64,000 bases of DNA from Thiopseudomonas acetoxidans (GTDB lineage: Bacteria > Pseudomonadota > Gammaproteobacteria > Pseudomonadales > Pseudomonadaceae): the NCBI RefSeq assembly GCF_030362935.1, contig NZ_JAUCDY010000009.1, forward strand, positions 39,454 through 103,453, read 5' to 3'. A model generated the notes under the pieces. That model had not been told where the DNA came from, made no database searches, and was given only the letters and a program-made list of their open reading frames with translations. Numbering within the stretch: the stretch's first letter is position 1; each line of letters starts with the position of its first letter. Below are positions 41,927 through 50,809 of this stretch, one piece after another. The position numbers and the translations under genes are program-made.

Positions 41927-42297
41927 TGGGGCGTGAGTAACCGGTAGCCTGCATCAGGCTATTCGACACACTGGCCAGCCTGTGCCAGCCGCACTGCATA
42001 TCCCTCGGCCACCCGTCGCATCACGCGCCGGCCGTGTGCCCTAGGTTCCGGCGGGTTCGGTACCCTGTTAAGGTTTTCTGGTGGATGCGGTGTGGCTGAC
42101 CACGCCAGGCCCACACATACAGGCACCTTATGTAACGGGGCCGACCCGAAACACGCGCGTGCGTTGTGTAGGCACCCCGTCATTTTGAAGGGCGGCGTGC
42201 CCAGGCTGGCCGGGTGGAATGAATGGGCGTTGTTGTGGAGCAAGCCGCACCGTCTTGAGTAACACGCATCAGGCGCACGCCGCTGGATGACAGGCAC
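41927..42297. other. GC-rich intergenic stretch between convergent genes
   Basis: No gene recognised. Several frames stay open because of the GC content, without ribosome sites or motifs. I see nothing else in it. Confidence 0.35.
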
Positions 42298-42299
42298 AA

Positions 42300-42324
42300 A
42301 AACGCCCGCAGATGCGGGCGTTCT
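42300..42324 (-). terminator. Rho-independent terminator of the porin gene
   Basis: AACGCCCGC and GCGGGCGTT form the stem around AGAT. Read on the minus strand, a T-rich tail follows, about 15 bp after the porin stop. Confidence 0.88.
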
Positions 42325-42339
42325 GGGAGGGGCAAGGGT

Positions 42340-43425
42340 TTAGAAATCGTAACGCAGCCCGACCGACAGCCCCGCTGCTTCGGTGCCGGTTGCGGTGGCG
42401 CCCGGCTTGGCACTGCGCGCCTGTGCCCAGGGGGTCAGCTTCGACTGCTTGTCGTTGTCCATAAAGGCGTAATTGGCGTACACCCGCACGGCCTTGTCCA
42501 GTTTGTGCTCGACACCCACCACCCACATGTCGGCACCGTAGTCGGAGTCGTCTGCGTCACGGGTCATCCACATGGCCTTGAGTGCCGTATTTTTGCCCAG
42601 CCTGTACTCGCCGCCCAGCCCGTAGGTGTCGGACGAGAGTTGCTTGCGCAGTGCGCTGTCACCGGATTTGTAGTCAATTGTCTGGTAAAAGCCGACCAGC
42701 TTCAGGTCGTTCGTGACGTTGTAAGAGCTGGCCAGGCGCACGCCGTTGCGCTTGCCGCGGCTGTTGTCCTCGCCGACCTTTTCATAGGCCAGTGCTGCCG
42801 TCAGCGGGCCGTCGGCATAGGTGAGCGACAGGCTGGCGGCATTGCTGCTGCCATCCTTTTCTTGCGCGGCCTGTCCTTCGTACACCGAGTAGGCCAGTTT
42901 CAGGCCCAGGCCCTTGTAGGTGGGCGAGCTGTATTGAAAGGTGTTGTCATAGCGCTCGTCAAAACGTGCGTCGCCGACGCGGGTCAGGTTGCGCATGTCG
43001 CCGACCTGGTCGCCAAACAGGTTGGCTGGGCCGCGTGCGGTTTTGAACGGGCTGTCAAAGCGGCCCACTTGGATGGCGCCCAGCCGGCTGTTTTGCAGGC
43101 CGACAAAGGTGTCGCGGGTGCTGAAATTGGCGCTGTCGCCGTCTTTGCTGCCGGTGGTGAAGTTGATTTGCTGTTCAATCTGGAAAAAAGCGGTCAGCTC
43201 GGGACTGATCTCGTGGGTGCCCTTGAAACCCAGGCGTGACGAGTTGCTGGACACGTTGGTTTTTGAATACTTCGCGCCATCGTCCAGGTAATCCACCGAA
43301 ACATGGGCGCGCCCGTATAGGGTCACCTCGGCCATGGCCTGGCCGGATACGGCCAGTGCCAGCGCGGCGACCGGAGCGGCCAGATAGCGGCCAGTGGGCT
43401 TGAGAGCGTTGAGCTTGTTAGTCAT
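42340..43425 (-). CDS. Gram-negative general porin (porin_4/OmpC-like)
   Basis: 361 aa. The signal peptide ends at SGQAMA near residue 30, then the mature start EVTLYGRAHVSVDYLDD is typical of trimeric porins. SRLGFKGTHEISPELTAFFQIEQQ, the loop-3-like segment and the C-terminal LSVGLRYDF with terminal Phe complete a 16-strand barrel of the usual length. It allows diffusion of small solutes across the outer membrane. ATG 43425 has AAGGGGAT upstream; the long open frame beyond it is an artefact of GC content. GC-rich like its neighbours. Confidence 0.93.
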   Translation of the reverse strand: MTNKLNALKPTGRYLAAPVAALALAVSGQAMAEVTLYGRAHVSVDYLDDGAKYSKTNVSSNSSRLGFKGTHEISPELTAFFQIEQQINFTTGSKDGDSANFSTRDTFVGLQNSRLGAIQVGRFDSPFKTARGPANLFGDQVGDMRNLTRVGDARFDERYDNTFQYSSPTYKGLGLKLAYSVYEGQAAQEKDGSSNAASLSLTYADGPLTAALAYEKVGEDNSRGKRNGVRLASSYNVTNDLKLVGFYQTIDYKSGDSALRKQLSSDTYGLGGEYRLGKNTALKAMWMTRDADDSDYGADMWVVGVEHKLDKAVRVYANYAFMDNDKQSKLTPWAQARSAKPGATATGTEAAGLSVGLRYDF

Positions 43426-43547
43426 TACATATCCCCTTGTGTTGGACAGAATACAGCGTTTGTCGTGTTGGCTGTGGTTGCTGGGTATGTTAGTGACCAC
43501 ATATGGCAGTGCGGTTACCACCAGATGACGCTTTGATGACGGTGGGG

Positions 43548-44330
43548 TCAGGCAGGTTTGCGCAACACGCCATACACCACCTGCCAGGTGGCGGGCAGGC
43601 CGGCGGGCTGGCGCAGGAGCTCGTAGCTGTTCAGCAGACGCTGATAACTGTGGCGCCCTAGCAGGCCGGGGCGCTGGCCCTGTTGCAGGTGCTGGGCACC
43701 GATATGCTGCAGGTGGCGGGTGAGGGTGCGTACATCCGGGTAGTGCTGCACGCAGGGCCGGCATTCCAGGGACAGCCTGTGCAGGCCGCTGTTTGCGCAC
43801 AGGTGTTGGTAGTCGTCATGGGTGCGGAATCGGTTGACGCGGCGGCTGGCGCCGGCACTCTGCCAGCTCTGGCTCAGTTCGTGCAGGGTGCCGTCTGCCA
43901 GGCTGCTGAACGCGAATACGCCACCGGGGGCCAGCACACGGTGGATTTCGTTGAGCACGCCGGCAAAATCGCTGCACCATTGCAGGGCCAGGCTGCTGAA
44001 AATCAGCGACTGGCTGCCGCTTTGTAGGGGAATTGCATTGGCATCGCCGCACAGGTAACGGGCCTGTGGCCGCAGTGCCTGTGCTTGGTGCAGCATACCG
44101 CGCGCAATGTCTAGCCCGATGCCTGTGGCCTGTGGATATTGCAGGCCAAGTTGGCGGCAAAAATAGCCCGTGCCACAGCCCAAATCCAACCAACGGCTGG
44201 CGTCCAAGCCGTCTGGCAGGCGTTGCAGTAAGCGCTGGCCGACCTCGCGCTGCAACACCGCCTCGCTGTCATAGCGGGTGGCAGCAGCGGAGAAGTTGCG
44301 GGCGACAGGACTGTCGTGGCAATCAGTCAT
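43548..44330 (-). CDS. bioC: Malonyl-ACP O-methyltransferase BioC
   Basis: 260 aa. BioC methylates malonyl-ACP to start pimelate synthesis for biotin. SAM motif I WLDLGCGTGYFCRQL lies near residue 47, motif GDANAI and SSLALQWCSDF near 110-120, the latter being characteristic of BioC. ATG 44330 overlaps the end of the upstream bioH-like fragment by 8 bp, the usual bioH-bioC order. No other bio genes follow; the neighbouring porin breaks the cluster. Confidence 0.88.
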   Translation of the reverse strand: MTDCHDSPVARNFSAAATRYDSEAVLQREVGQRLLQRLPDGLDASRWLDLGCGTGYFCRQLGLQYPQATGIGLDIARGMLHQAQALRPQARYLCGDANAIPLQSGSQSLIFSSLALQWCSDFAGVLNEIHRVLAPGGVFAFSSLADGTLHELSQSWQSAGASRRVNRFRTHDDYQHLCANSGLHRLSLECRPCVQHYPDVRTLTRHLQHIGAQHLQQGQRPGLLGRHSYQRLLNSYELLRQPAGLPATWQVVYGVLRKPA

Positions 44331-44613
44331 GGTCGGCTCCCGTCGCCGATTCAATAAAGCTGTGCATGCTGTCGGCCAGCAGGTGCAGTTGCCGGCAGCG
44401 CATGTGTGTAATCGCGTCTCGGTTGTCGAGCTGTTCGAGCCAGCTCAGGCTGGACATGGGCGCTGCGGCCTCCGGGGCTTGGAGTCGTGCAAGCACCGCA
44501 TCGGTATGCTCGCCGCGCTCGCCCTGCACGCACAGCTGCGCAAAACCGGCACGGGCTGTGTGCCAGTCGCGGCTGACACTGCGTGCAAAGGCTTTAAACA
44601 CCGCAGGCGGCAT
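44323..44613 (-). pseudogene. bioH-like fragment (pimeloyl-ACP methyl ester esterase), internally and 5' truncated
   Basis: About 96 residues that fit the cap and C-terminal part of BioH (LSWLEQLDNRDAITHMRCRQLHLLADSMH), overlapping bioC as in bio operons. The N-terminal alpha/beta-hydrolase half with the catalytic Ser is missing, because the reading frame is cut at 44614 by the truncated pirin copy. The His region near the end also appears deleted. Assignment rests largely on position. Confidence 0.55.
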
Positions 44614-44615
44614 AG

Positions 44616-45272
44616 CATGGCTGGTTAGAGACCCGCCATCATTTTTCTTTCGCGAATTATTACGATCCTAAACGCATGCGCTGGGGCCATCTGCGTGTCT
44701 GGAATGATGACATTATCGCCCCACATACAGGCTTTCCAGCGCATCCACACCGTGACATGGAAGTCATCACTTATGTACGCAGCGGTGCCATTACTCACCA
44801 AGACAGTTTGGGTAACCGTGGTCGCACTGAGGCTGGCGATGTGCAGGTTATGAGCGCTGGCAGCGGTATTATTCACAGTGAGATGAATGAAGAAAATGAA
44901 GCAACTCAGCTTTTCCAAATATGGATCATGCCTGACGAAAAGGGCTTGCCGCCGAGTTGGGGGACTAAGCCTTTTCCAAAGGAGCAGCGCAGTGGCTCTT
45001 TTATTACTCTGGCCAGTGGTTTACCGGGAGATACTGATGCGCTACCGATTCGTGCCAATGCTCGCTTAGTCGCGGCAACCTTGAAGGCTGGGCAAAGCAC
45101 CGAATATCACATTGCCCCAGGGCGCAAAGTGTATCTAGTGCCAGCCAGTGGTGAGATCGAGATCAACAGTGTTGTCGCTGCAGCCGGTGATGGTGTGGCG
45201 ATCAGTGATGAATCTTTACTCAAAGTCAGTGCTCAGCAGGACAGCGAAATCGTGCTGGTGGATGTCGCCTAA
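44616..45272 (+). pseudogene. Pirin-family protein, second copy, N-terminus lost
   Basis: Almost identical to 38931-39576 but starting at AGCATGGCTGGTTAGAGACC, so the first ~19 codons are gone and a TAG sits directly upstream. The first usable start is ATG 44676, where the complete copy has ATA, giving 198 aa without the first cupin strand. The HPHRDME motif is retained. Downstream sequence to 45430 also duplicates 39577-39730. Confidence 0.88.
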
Positions 45273-45431
45273 AATAGGCTATCCATGCTCAGTATGAAGG
45301 TGTAGTGAGTTGCGCTGACCTTAACATTGAACGTTTAACAGAAGCCTCGCTATCAAGGGACGTTTGGCAAGCGGCTTGTCTCGATTGGCAAACAAATCAA
45401 CAACGTTAAATCTTAAAAGAGGAAACAAAAA

Positions 45432-46029
45432 ATGACTAAAGTATTGGTTCTTTATCACTCAATGTACGGCCATATCGAAACCATGGCCAATGCGGTCGCT
45501 GAAGGCGCGCAGCGTCGCCGGTGTCGAGGTGACGGTAAAACGTGTACCAGAAACCATGGATGCGGAAATCTTTAAAAATGCTGGCGGTAAGGTGAATCAA
45601 GCGGCAGAAGTGGCGACACCAGCAGAGCTGGCGAATTACGATGCCATTATCGTTGGTACACCTACGCGCTTCGGCAGCATGAGCGGGCAGATGCGCAACT
45701 TCTTCGACCAGACCGGTGGCCTGTGGGCAAAAGCTGCGTTGGCCGGTAAAGTCGCCAGTGTTTTTACTTCAACAGGTACCGGTGGTGGCCAAGAAATGAC
45801 CATTACCTCAACTTGGACCACGCTAGCACATCACGGCATGATCATTGTGCCAACCGGTTACACCACGCCCGAGCTGTTTGATATATCTCAGGTGAGTGGC
45901 GGCACGCCCTATGGTGCCTCGACGATTGCTGGTGGCGATGGCTTGCGTCAGCCTGATCCACGTGAGTTAGCGATCGCCCGTCATCAGGGTGCACATGTGG
46001 CTAAAATTGCCGCTAAGCTCAATGCGTAA
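45432..46029 (+). pseudogene. wrbA: NAD(P)H:quinone oxidoreductase WrbA, frameshifted
   Basis: Starts MTKVLVLYHSMYGHIETMANAVAEGA with AGAGG upstream, the flavodoxin-like FMN site. It then shifts frame at a GCGCGC-to-GCGC loss of 2 bp near 45510. The rest (SVAGVEVTVKRVPETMDAE, VGTPTRFGSMSGQMRNFFDQTGG, HHGMIIVPTGYT) continues to 46029 in another frame. Full WrbA is about 198 aa. As read it is disrupted, unless the two missing bases are a sequencing error. It belongs with pirin and the hydroquinone reductase in a quinone-stress cluster. Confidence 0.85.
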
Positions 46030-46049
46030 CAGCTAACTTAGCCTCACAA

Positions 46050-46092
46050 AAAGAGCCATACACCTCAAGATAGAAGGGTATGGCTCTTTTTT
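46050..46092 (+). terminator. Rho-independent terminator after wrbA
   Basis: AAGAGCCATAC pairs with GTATGGCTCTT around an 18-nt loop, followed by T6. Confidence 0.9.
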
Positions 46093-46332
46093 ATTGGGCG
46101 CTAAAAAGTTCTCGAAAGACTGTAAGTGCACGGTTGCTAGCGTGCCCTGTCACCGTTTTGTCATGATGAACTGCTGTAATAATCACATCAATTAGCCATT
46201 GAGCCATTGGCGCATATCTGCAGTCGCTAAGAAATAGGGAGAACTCTCTCGGATGCCTTTGCACACTTATACAGTCAGATATACAGCACCGCTAATCGCC
46301 CACTTCTCTAAAGTTACAGGGGTTCATACTCG

Positions 46333-48132
46333 ATGCAAAAAGAAAATGAATTGTTAATCATTATTAATGAGAAAATGATTAACACATATTTTCAACCGAT
46401 TATTAGTGCTGATGGGCAGTCTATTTACGCCTATGAAGCATTAAGTCGTGGACCTTCAGGCAGCATCTTTTTTAGTCCGATTAATTTGTTTGAGCAAGCG
46501 AAGCAACAGCAAAAGCTGTTTGCTTTAGAAAGTGTCTGTCGAACGCAAGCCGTTGCGACATTTACGCAGCAGCAGTTACCTGGCAAGTTGTTCCTTAATG
46601 TATCGCCAGATACGCTTCTACAGCCCGATCACCATCGAGGTTTTACCCTTGAGCTGATTAACACTTTTGGTATCAGTCCAGAGCAAGTGGTAATTGAAAT
46701 AACTGAGCATTCGCCAACCCATGATTACGAGCTGATGCGTCGTGCGGTTAAACATTATCAGGCGGAAGGGTTTTCTATTGCGCTGGATGATTTAGGTAGC
46801 GGCTATTCAAGCTTACGTCTCTGGTCTGAAGTCCAACCGGATTTTGTAAAAATAGATCGACATTTTATTAATGGCATTGAAAAAGACAGAGTGAAACGCG
46901 ACTTTGTGCGTTCGATCATTGATATCGCGCGCTCGGTCAACAGCCAAGTGATTGCTGAAGGCATTGAAACCTTACAAGAGTTTGAAACCTTAAGCGAACT
47001 TGGTGTGGATTATTTGCAAGGCTATTACTTTGCCAAACCCAGCCCCATACCTGCACAACAGATTAGCAAAAGTGCACAAAAAATATGGCAGCAGGTCAAG
47101 CAAAGTCGTGAAATCTACCAGGAGCTGGAACAGATTGGCCAATTGAAATTGGACGTTAGCGCGATTGCTCCTGACCTGTGTATCGAAGAAGTGGTGTCAA
47201 TATTTGAGAGTAACGAACACTGGCACTCTTTACCTGTTGTGGCAGATGGCGTGGTCATTGGGGTGATTAGACGCTCACAGTTGCTACAAACACTGAGTAA
47301 ACCTTTTGGGCGTGATTTGTACGTTAAAAAAGCAGTTCGTCAGGTTTTGGATGATAAGTTTATCAGTGTGGAGCGGCATACTCGACTTGAAGTGGTTAGC
47401 CAATTAGTCGTGCAAAGAAATCGTCAGCAACTGCAGGACGACTTTATTATTACCGAGCAAGGTCAGTACTTTGGTGTAGGTCAGGTTATCGACTTATTAA
47501 AAATGATGACCGCGATACAGGTCAAAAATGCTAAAAACGCCAATCCACTGACTGGCTTACCAGGCAATCTGTTGATTCAAGAACATATTGATCAGCTGAT
47601 CGCGAGTAAAAAACCCTTTGTCGCCTGCTACTTTGATCTCGATAACTTCAAACCCTATAACGACCAATATGGCTACGCCAAGGGTGACGTGGTTCTGCTG
47701 GGGGTCGCACAGTTACTGCAAAAGCATTGCCAGCCTGAACTTGATTTTGTCGGTCATGTCGGTGGTGATGATTATGTTGTGGTTTTTCGTAGCAGCAACT
47801 GGCAGTCCTATGTCCAAGCAGCGCTGGATGAGTTCAGGCGTCAGTGTTGTTCTTTTTATAATTCCCAGCATTTAAAAAATAATGGCATTTGGGCTGAAGA
47901 CCGTTTTGGTGAAAAACGTTTTTTTAATCTAATGAGCATCTCTGTCGCTGCCATTGACTCAACATCGACACACTTAGATTCAGCGGCAACAGTGTCCAGC
48001 CGGCTGAGCCGGATTAAAGCTGAAGCGAAAAATACCATTGGTAATAGTTTAGTTGCTGAGCTATCCGGTGCGATTGTCCATCTTCCGACCGGATTTGAGC
48101 ATCCACAGCTCAAAGTGGGCAGCAATGGTTAA
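46333..48132 (+). CDS. EAL-CBS-GGDEF c-di-GMP signalling protein
   Basis: 599 aa. EAL domain first (residues 15-250): YEALSRG, VVIEITEHS, ALDDLGSGYSS, FVKIDRHF and VIAEGIETL are all present, so phosphodiesterase activity is likely. A CBS pair follows (about 270-400; ...SLPVVADGVVIGVIRRS). The GGDEF domain (about 410-590) has FDLDNFKPYND, but the signature reads HVGGDDYVVV rather than GGDEF, so cyclase activity is doubtful; it may bind GTP as a regulator. No membrane helix. A chemoreceptor gene follows by 76 bp in the same direction. Confidence 0.93.
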   Translation: MQKENELLIIINEKMINTYFQPIISADGQSIYAYEALSRGPSGSIFFSPINLFEQAKQQQKLFALESVCRTQAVATFTQQQLPGKLFLNVSPDTLLQPDHHRGFTLELINTFGISPEQVVIEITEHSPTHDYELMRRAVKHYQAEGFSIALDDLGSGYSSLRLWSEVQPDFVKIDRHFINGIEKDRVKRDFVRSIIDIARSVNSQVIAEGIETLQEFETLSELGVDYLQGYYFAKPSPIPAQQISKSAQKIWQQVKQSREIYQELEQIGQLKLDVSAIAPDLCIEEVVSIFESNEHWHSLPVVADGVVIGVIRRSQLLQTLSKPFGRDLYVKKAVRQVLDDKFISVERHTRLEVVSQLVVQRNRQQLQDDFIITEQGQYFGVGQVIDLLKMMTAIQVKNAKNANPLTGLPGNLLIQEHIDQLIASKKPFVACYFDLDNFKPYNDQYGYAKGDVVLLGVAQLLQKHCQPELDFVGHVGGDDYVVVFRSSNWQSYVQAALDEFRRQCCSFYNSQHLKNNGIWAEDRFGEKRFFNLMSISVAAIDSTSTHLDSAATVSSRLSRIKAEAKNTIGNSLVAELSGAIVHLPTGFEHPQLKVGSNG

Positions 48133-48208
48133 GTACGAGCACTTGCATTGCTTGTTAACCAAGCAAACTGTTAGCAGCTGGTGTTGAGCAACTTATTAGG
48201 GGTTTGTC

Positions 48209-50164
48209 ATGCGTATTATTACCATCAGTCGCATAGCTACTGTGATGCTGACTTTGCTAGCTCTCTCTCTAGCGGTGATTTTGTACTGGGGGCTAGATAA
48301 GCTTAATCAGTCTTTTGTCAGCACCTTGAATTACTCAGAGTTACATCGTCAGGTCGCCGTGGATGTGCGGACTAAAATCCAAACCTATTTAACTACCGGT
48401 GATGCGACTTTCAATAGCCAGGCATTGGCTGATTTAGATTATTTAAATCAACAGGTTCTGCCAGGTTTGCCAGCCAGCTTAGCCAAACAGCTCAAGCCTG
48501 TCGCCGATGCTCTGTATTCAGGACTCAGCAATGAGTTTTTAGGTGCTGGGAAACTGGCCGGAGATGAGCAAGCGTTACTCTATCAAAACGAACGAGAAAC
48601 AGCTGCAGCGCTTAAACGATTGGAAAATTATGCATTAAAGGCAATAGAACAGCAGCCGCAGACGGCGATGGCGTATTTACAGGCAACCTTGCGCTTAACA
48701 CGTTTGCTGTCAGAGATAAAAAGTTTGCGCGAAAAATTCTGGAGCAATGGTAACGATGTTTATGTGCAGCAAATCGACAAAGCTCGCGAGCAATATAACC
48801 AAGAATTGCAGAAGGTTGAGCGCTTGCCGCGTCTTGGCTTATACCCTGTAGAGCAAGAAAATGAGTATGCGAGTTTAGCGGGTTGGGCAGTGCGTGCAAA
48901 AAATGCTAATGCTGAAGAGCAAGGCGATGAGATTTTACGTCAACTCAGTAGTCTGCATCAGCGTTACCCTTTAGAAATGCAGCGCTCCATTCAAGGATTG
49001 CAGGCTCGGGCGGATAGCTCAAATCAGGTGAATCAGCTTATTAACAACCTTGAGCAAGAAATTATTCAAGGCCAGCAATACGTTAATCAGAGTAAAGATA
49101 AGATTGAATTATTGGTTAAAAATCTATTTTTTGCATTTGTCGCAGGGTTATTGCTGATGGCTGTGATGCTCTATGAGTTTCAAAAACGTTTTGTCATCAA
49201 TAATCTGGCCAAGCTGCAGTCTGCATTAGCGGCATTGGTTGAGCAGGGTCATTTGAGTATGGTCGGTATGAACGCTGATCGTACAGAGTTGGGGCAAATT
49301 GCGGCGCTTTTTAATCAGCTTATTGCCAATATGCAACGGCAGCAGCAAGAAAAAAACCAGCAGCTACAAGATATCGGTGTCACGCTTGAGCAGTTGCTCA
49401 GCAGCTTCGATTCTATCATTACCAACGCTGACACCACGAGAGAGCAATTGCAGCAGGCTAGAGTTATCAGTCAAGAGCTTAATCAGTTAGCACAACAGGT
49501 TAACGACAGCTCCGCTAAAGTCAGACGCTTTGCTGAGGAAACCGCAAGCCTAATGAGCAATAGTGAGAATAGTGCCGGTGAAGTGGTCATTGCTGGCGAG
49601 CAAGCGATCAATAAAATTGATTTGAGCCAATTGGCGTTGCTCGATCTAGTTAAAGCGGTACAGCATGTGATGGGTATCCTCGATCAAATCAATCATATTT
49701 CCGACCAAACGAATTTATTAGCGATCAACGCGACTATTGAGTCTGCACATGCGGGTGAGCATGGCCGTGCCTTTGCTGTCGTCGCCGATGAAGTACGTCA
49801 GCTATCAAAAAAAACGCATCAAGCCGTCAGTCAATCGACAGAGCTACTTAGCGCGCTTAATAGCGTGACTGACCGTGTTAAGCAGCACATTGAAGCGGTT
49901 TCGCACTCTACTGAGTACCAGTGTGATTTGGCTAAGAGCCTACAAGGCATCTCTCGTCAGGTTGGTGAGCACTCGTTGCAAGCGTCACAAACGGCGCAAC
50001 AAAGCTCAAGTCTCACCGAGCAACAATATCAAAGTGTTGCGAGTTTTAGCCGACAAATGCAGGCCATGGAGCAGAGCGCTAATGCTGGCAGCCAAGAAGT
50101 TAAGCAGTTGCGTGCCCATGTCAGTGAAAAAATTCAGTTTCTGCGCACCAGTTTAGGCGTGTAA
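48209..50164 (+). CDS. Methyl-accepting chemotaxis protein
   Basis: 651 aa. One N-terminal membrane helix (about 10-30) and a second (about 307-327) flank a helical periplasmic sensor of about 275 residues. Next come a HAMP-like region and a long coiled coil. The hairpin tip IDQINHISDQTNLLAINATIESAHAGEHGRAF lies near residues 490-520, the conserved site that contacts CheA/CheW. Ligand unknown. The start at ATG 48209 has AGGGG 9 bp upstream. Confidence 0.92.
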   Translation: MRIITISRIATVMLTLLALSLAVILYWGLDKLNQSFVSTLNYSELHRQVAVDVRTKIQTYLTTGDATFNSQALADLDYLNQQVLPGLPASLAKQLKPVADALYSGLSNEFLGAGKLAGDEQALLYQNERETAAALKRLENYALKAIEQQPQTAMAYLQATLRLTRLLSEIKSLREKFWSNGNDVYVQQIDKAREQYNQELQKVERLPRLGLYPVEQENEYASLAGWAVRAKNANAEEQGDEILRQLSSLHQRYPLEMQRSIQGLQARADSSNQVNQLINNLEQEIIQGQQYVNQSKDKIELLVKNLFFAFVAGLLLMAVMLYEFQKRFVINNLAKLQSALAALVEQGHLSMVGMNADRTELGQIAALFNQLIANMQRQQQEKNQQLQDIGVTLEQLLSSFDSIITNADTTREQLQQARVISQELNQLAQQVNDSSAKVRRFAEETASLMSNSENSAGEVVIAGEQAINKIDLSQLALLDLVKAVQHVMGILDQINHISDQTNLLAINATIESAHAGEHGRAFAVVADEVRQLSKKTHQAVSQSTELLSALNSVTDRVKQHIEAVSHSTEYQCDLAKSLQGISRQVGEHSLQASQTAQQSSSLTEQQYQSVASFSRQMQAMEQSANAGSQEVKQLRAHVSEKIQFLRTSLGV

Positions 50165-50241
50165 CTTAGCTGCCTGACCGCGTAAAGTGACCTTCAAATA
50201 AAGCACGTTTGCAACCTGTCTAAAAAGTGGTTTTTTGTGAT

Positions 50242-50596
50242 TTAACCAATGCCACTGATTACCCTGAATTTGCGGTGGAAAAGCAGGGTGAGATGCTTAA
50301 GCAGCGTCACGATCGTTTGGCGTGTGTTTTGCGTGACATGGTACTGCTCGCGAGTCAGTTGTTGCTTGAGTGTGCTGGCGTCAGGTTTATGATACTGACT
50401 GGGAACAAAAGCTTTGACCGGCGCTTTATTCGGTGGTTGTCTGTTTAACATCGGCCAGTTGTTCAATGTGCTGTTGCAGAATCAACTGACCGGCGTTGGC
50501 ATTGGCCAGAGGGTTCGAACCTAACAACAGCCATGCAGCGAGTACGCTGACAAAGATTAGAGCACAAATGGTTTTCCATTTTATGGACTGCAACAT
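50242..50596 (-). pseudogene. Degenerate methionine-sulfoxide-reductase (MsrB)-like gene with N-terminal membrane anchor
   Basis: Minus-strand ATG 50596 opens a 56-codon frame with a hydrophobic anchor (ICALIFVSVLAAWLLLG) that stops at 50426. A second frame (50466-50242) continues with PVKAFVPSQYHKPDASTLKQQL, then TREQYHVTQN, a segment like the start of MsrB domains. After that the similarity vanishes, and the catalytic Cys and zinc Cys residues are not found. I read this as a decayed msrB-type gene. Alternatively the first frame alone is a real 56-aa membrane protein. Confidence 0.4.
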
Positions 50597-50698
50597 GGTT
50601 GTTTTCTCGATGAAAATCCAGATCGTAGTATGGCATAAATCATTTTTACTGAGTGCCCGACAGAAATACTCTGATAAATAAAAATGGCAATATCAGCA

Positions 50699-50716
50699 TT
50701 TTCATGAAACTGTCAT
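50699..50716 (+). promoter_or_regulatory. Pho box upstream of pstS
   Basis: TTTTCAT-GAAA-CTGTCAT: two 7-bp PhoB half-sites separated by 4 bp. The -10-like TAGGAT lies 10 bp downstream (50727-50732), the spacing used by PhoB-activated promoters. Confidence 0.85.
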
Positions 50717-50809
50717 TTAAGCGTTTTAGGATGCAGTCATCGGATAGCACAGGCTTCCGTGCTGATGCAAAGGTATCAGATCAGCTTGATGAATCAATCG
50801 GAGATTTCT

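Noticed and set aside
42500..43240. Long plus-strand frame opposite the porin gene
   Set aside because: Open because of GC-rich codon positions; the porin on the other strand has signal peptide, barrel strands and terminal Phe.
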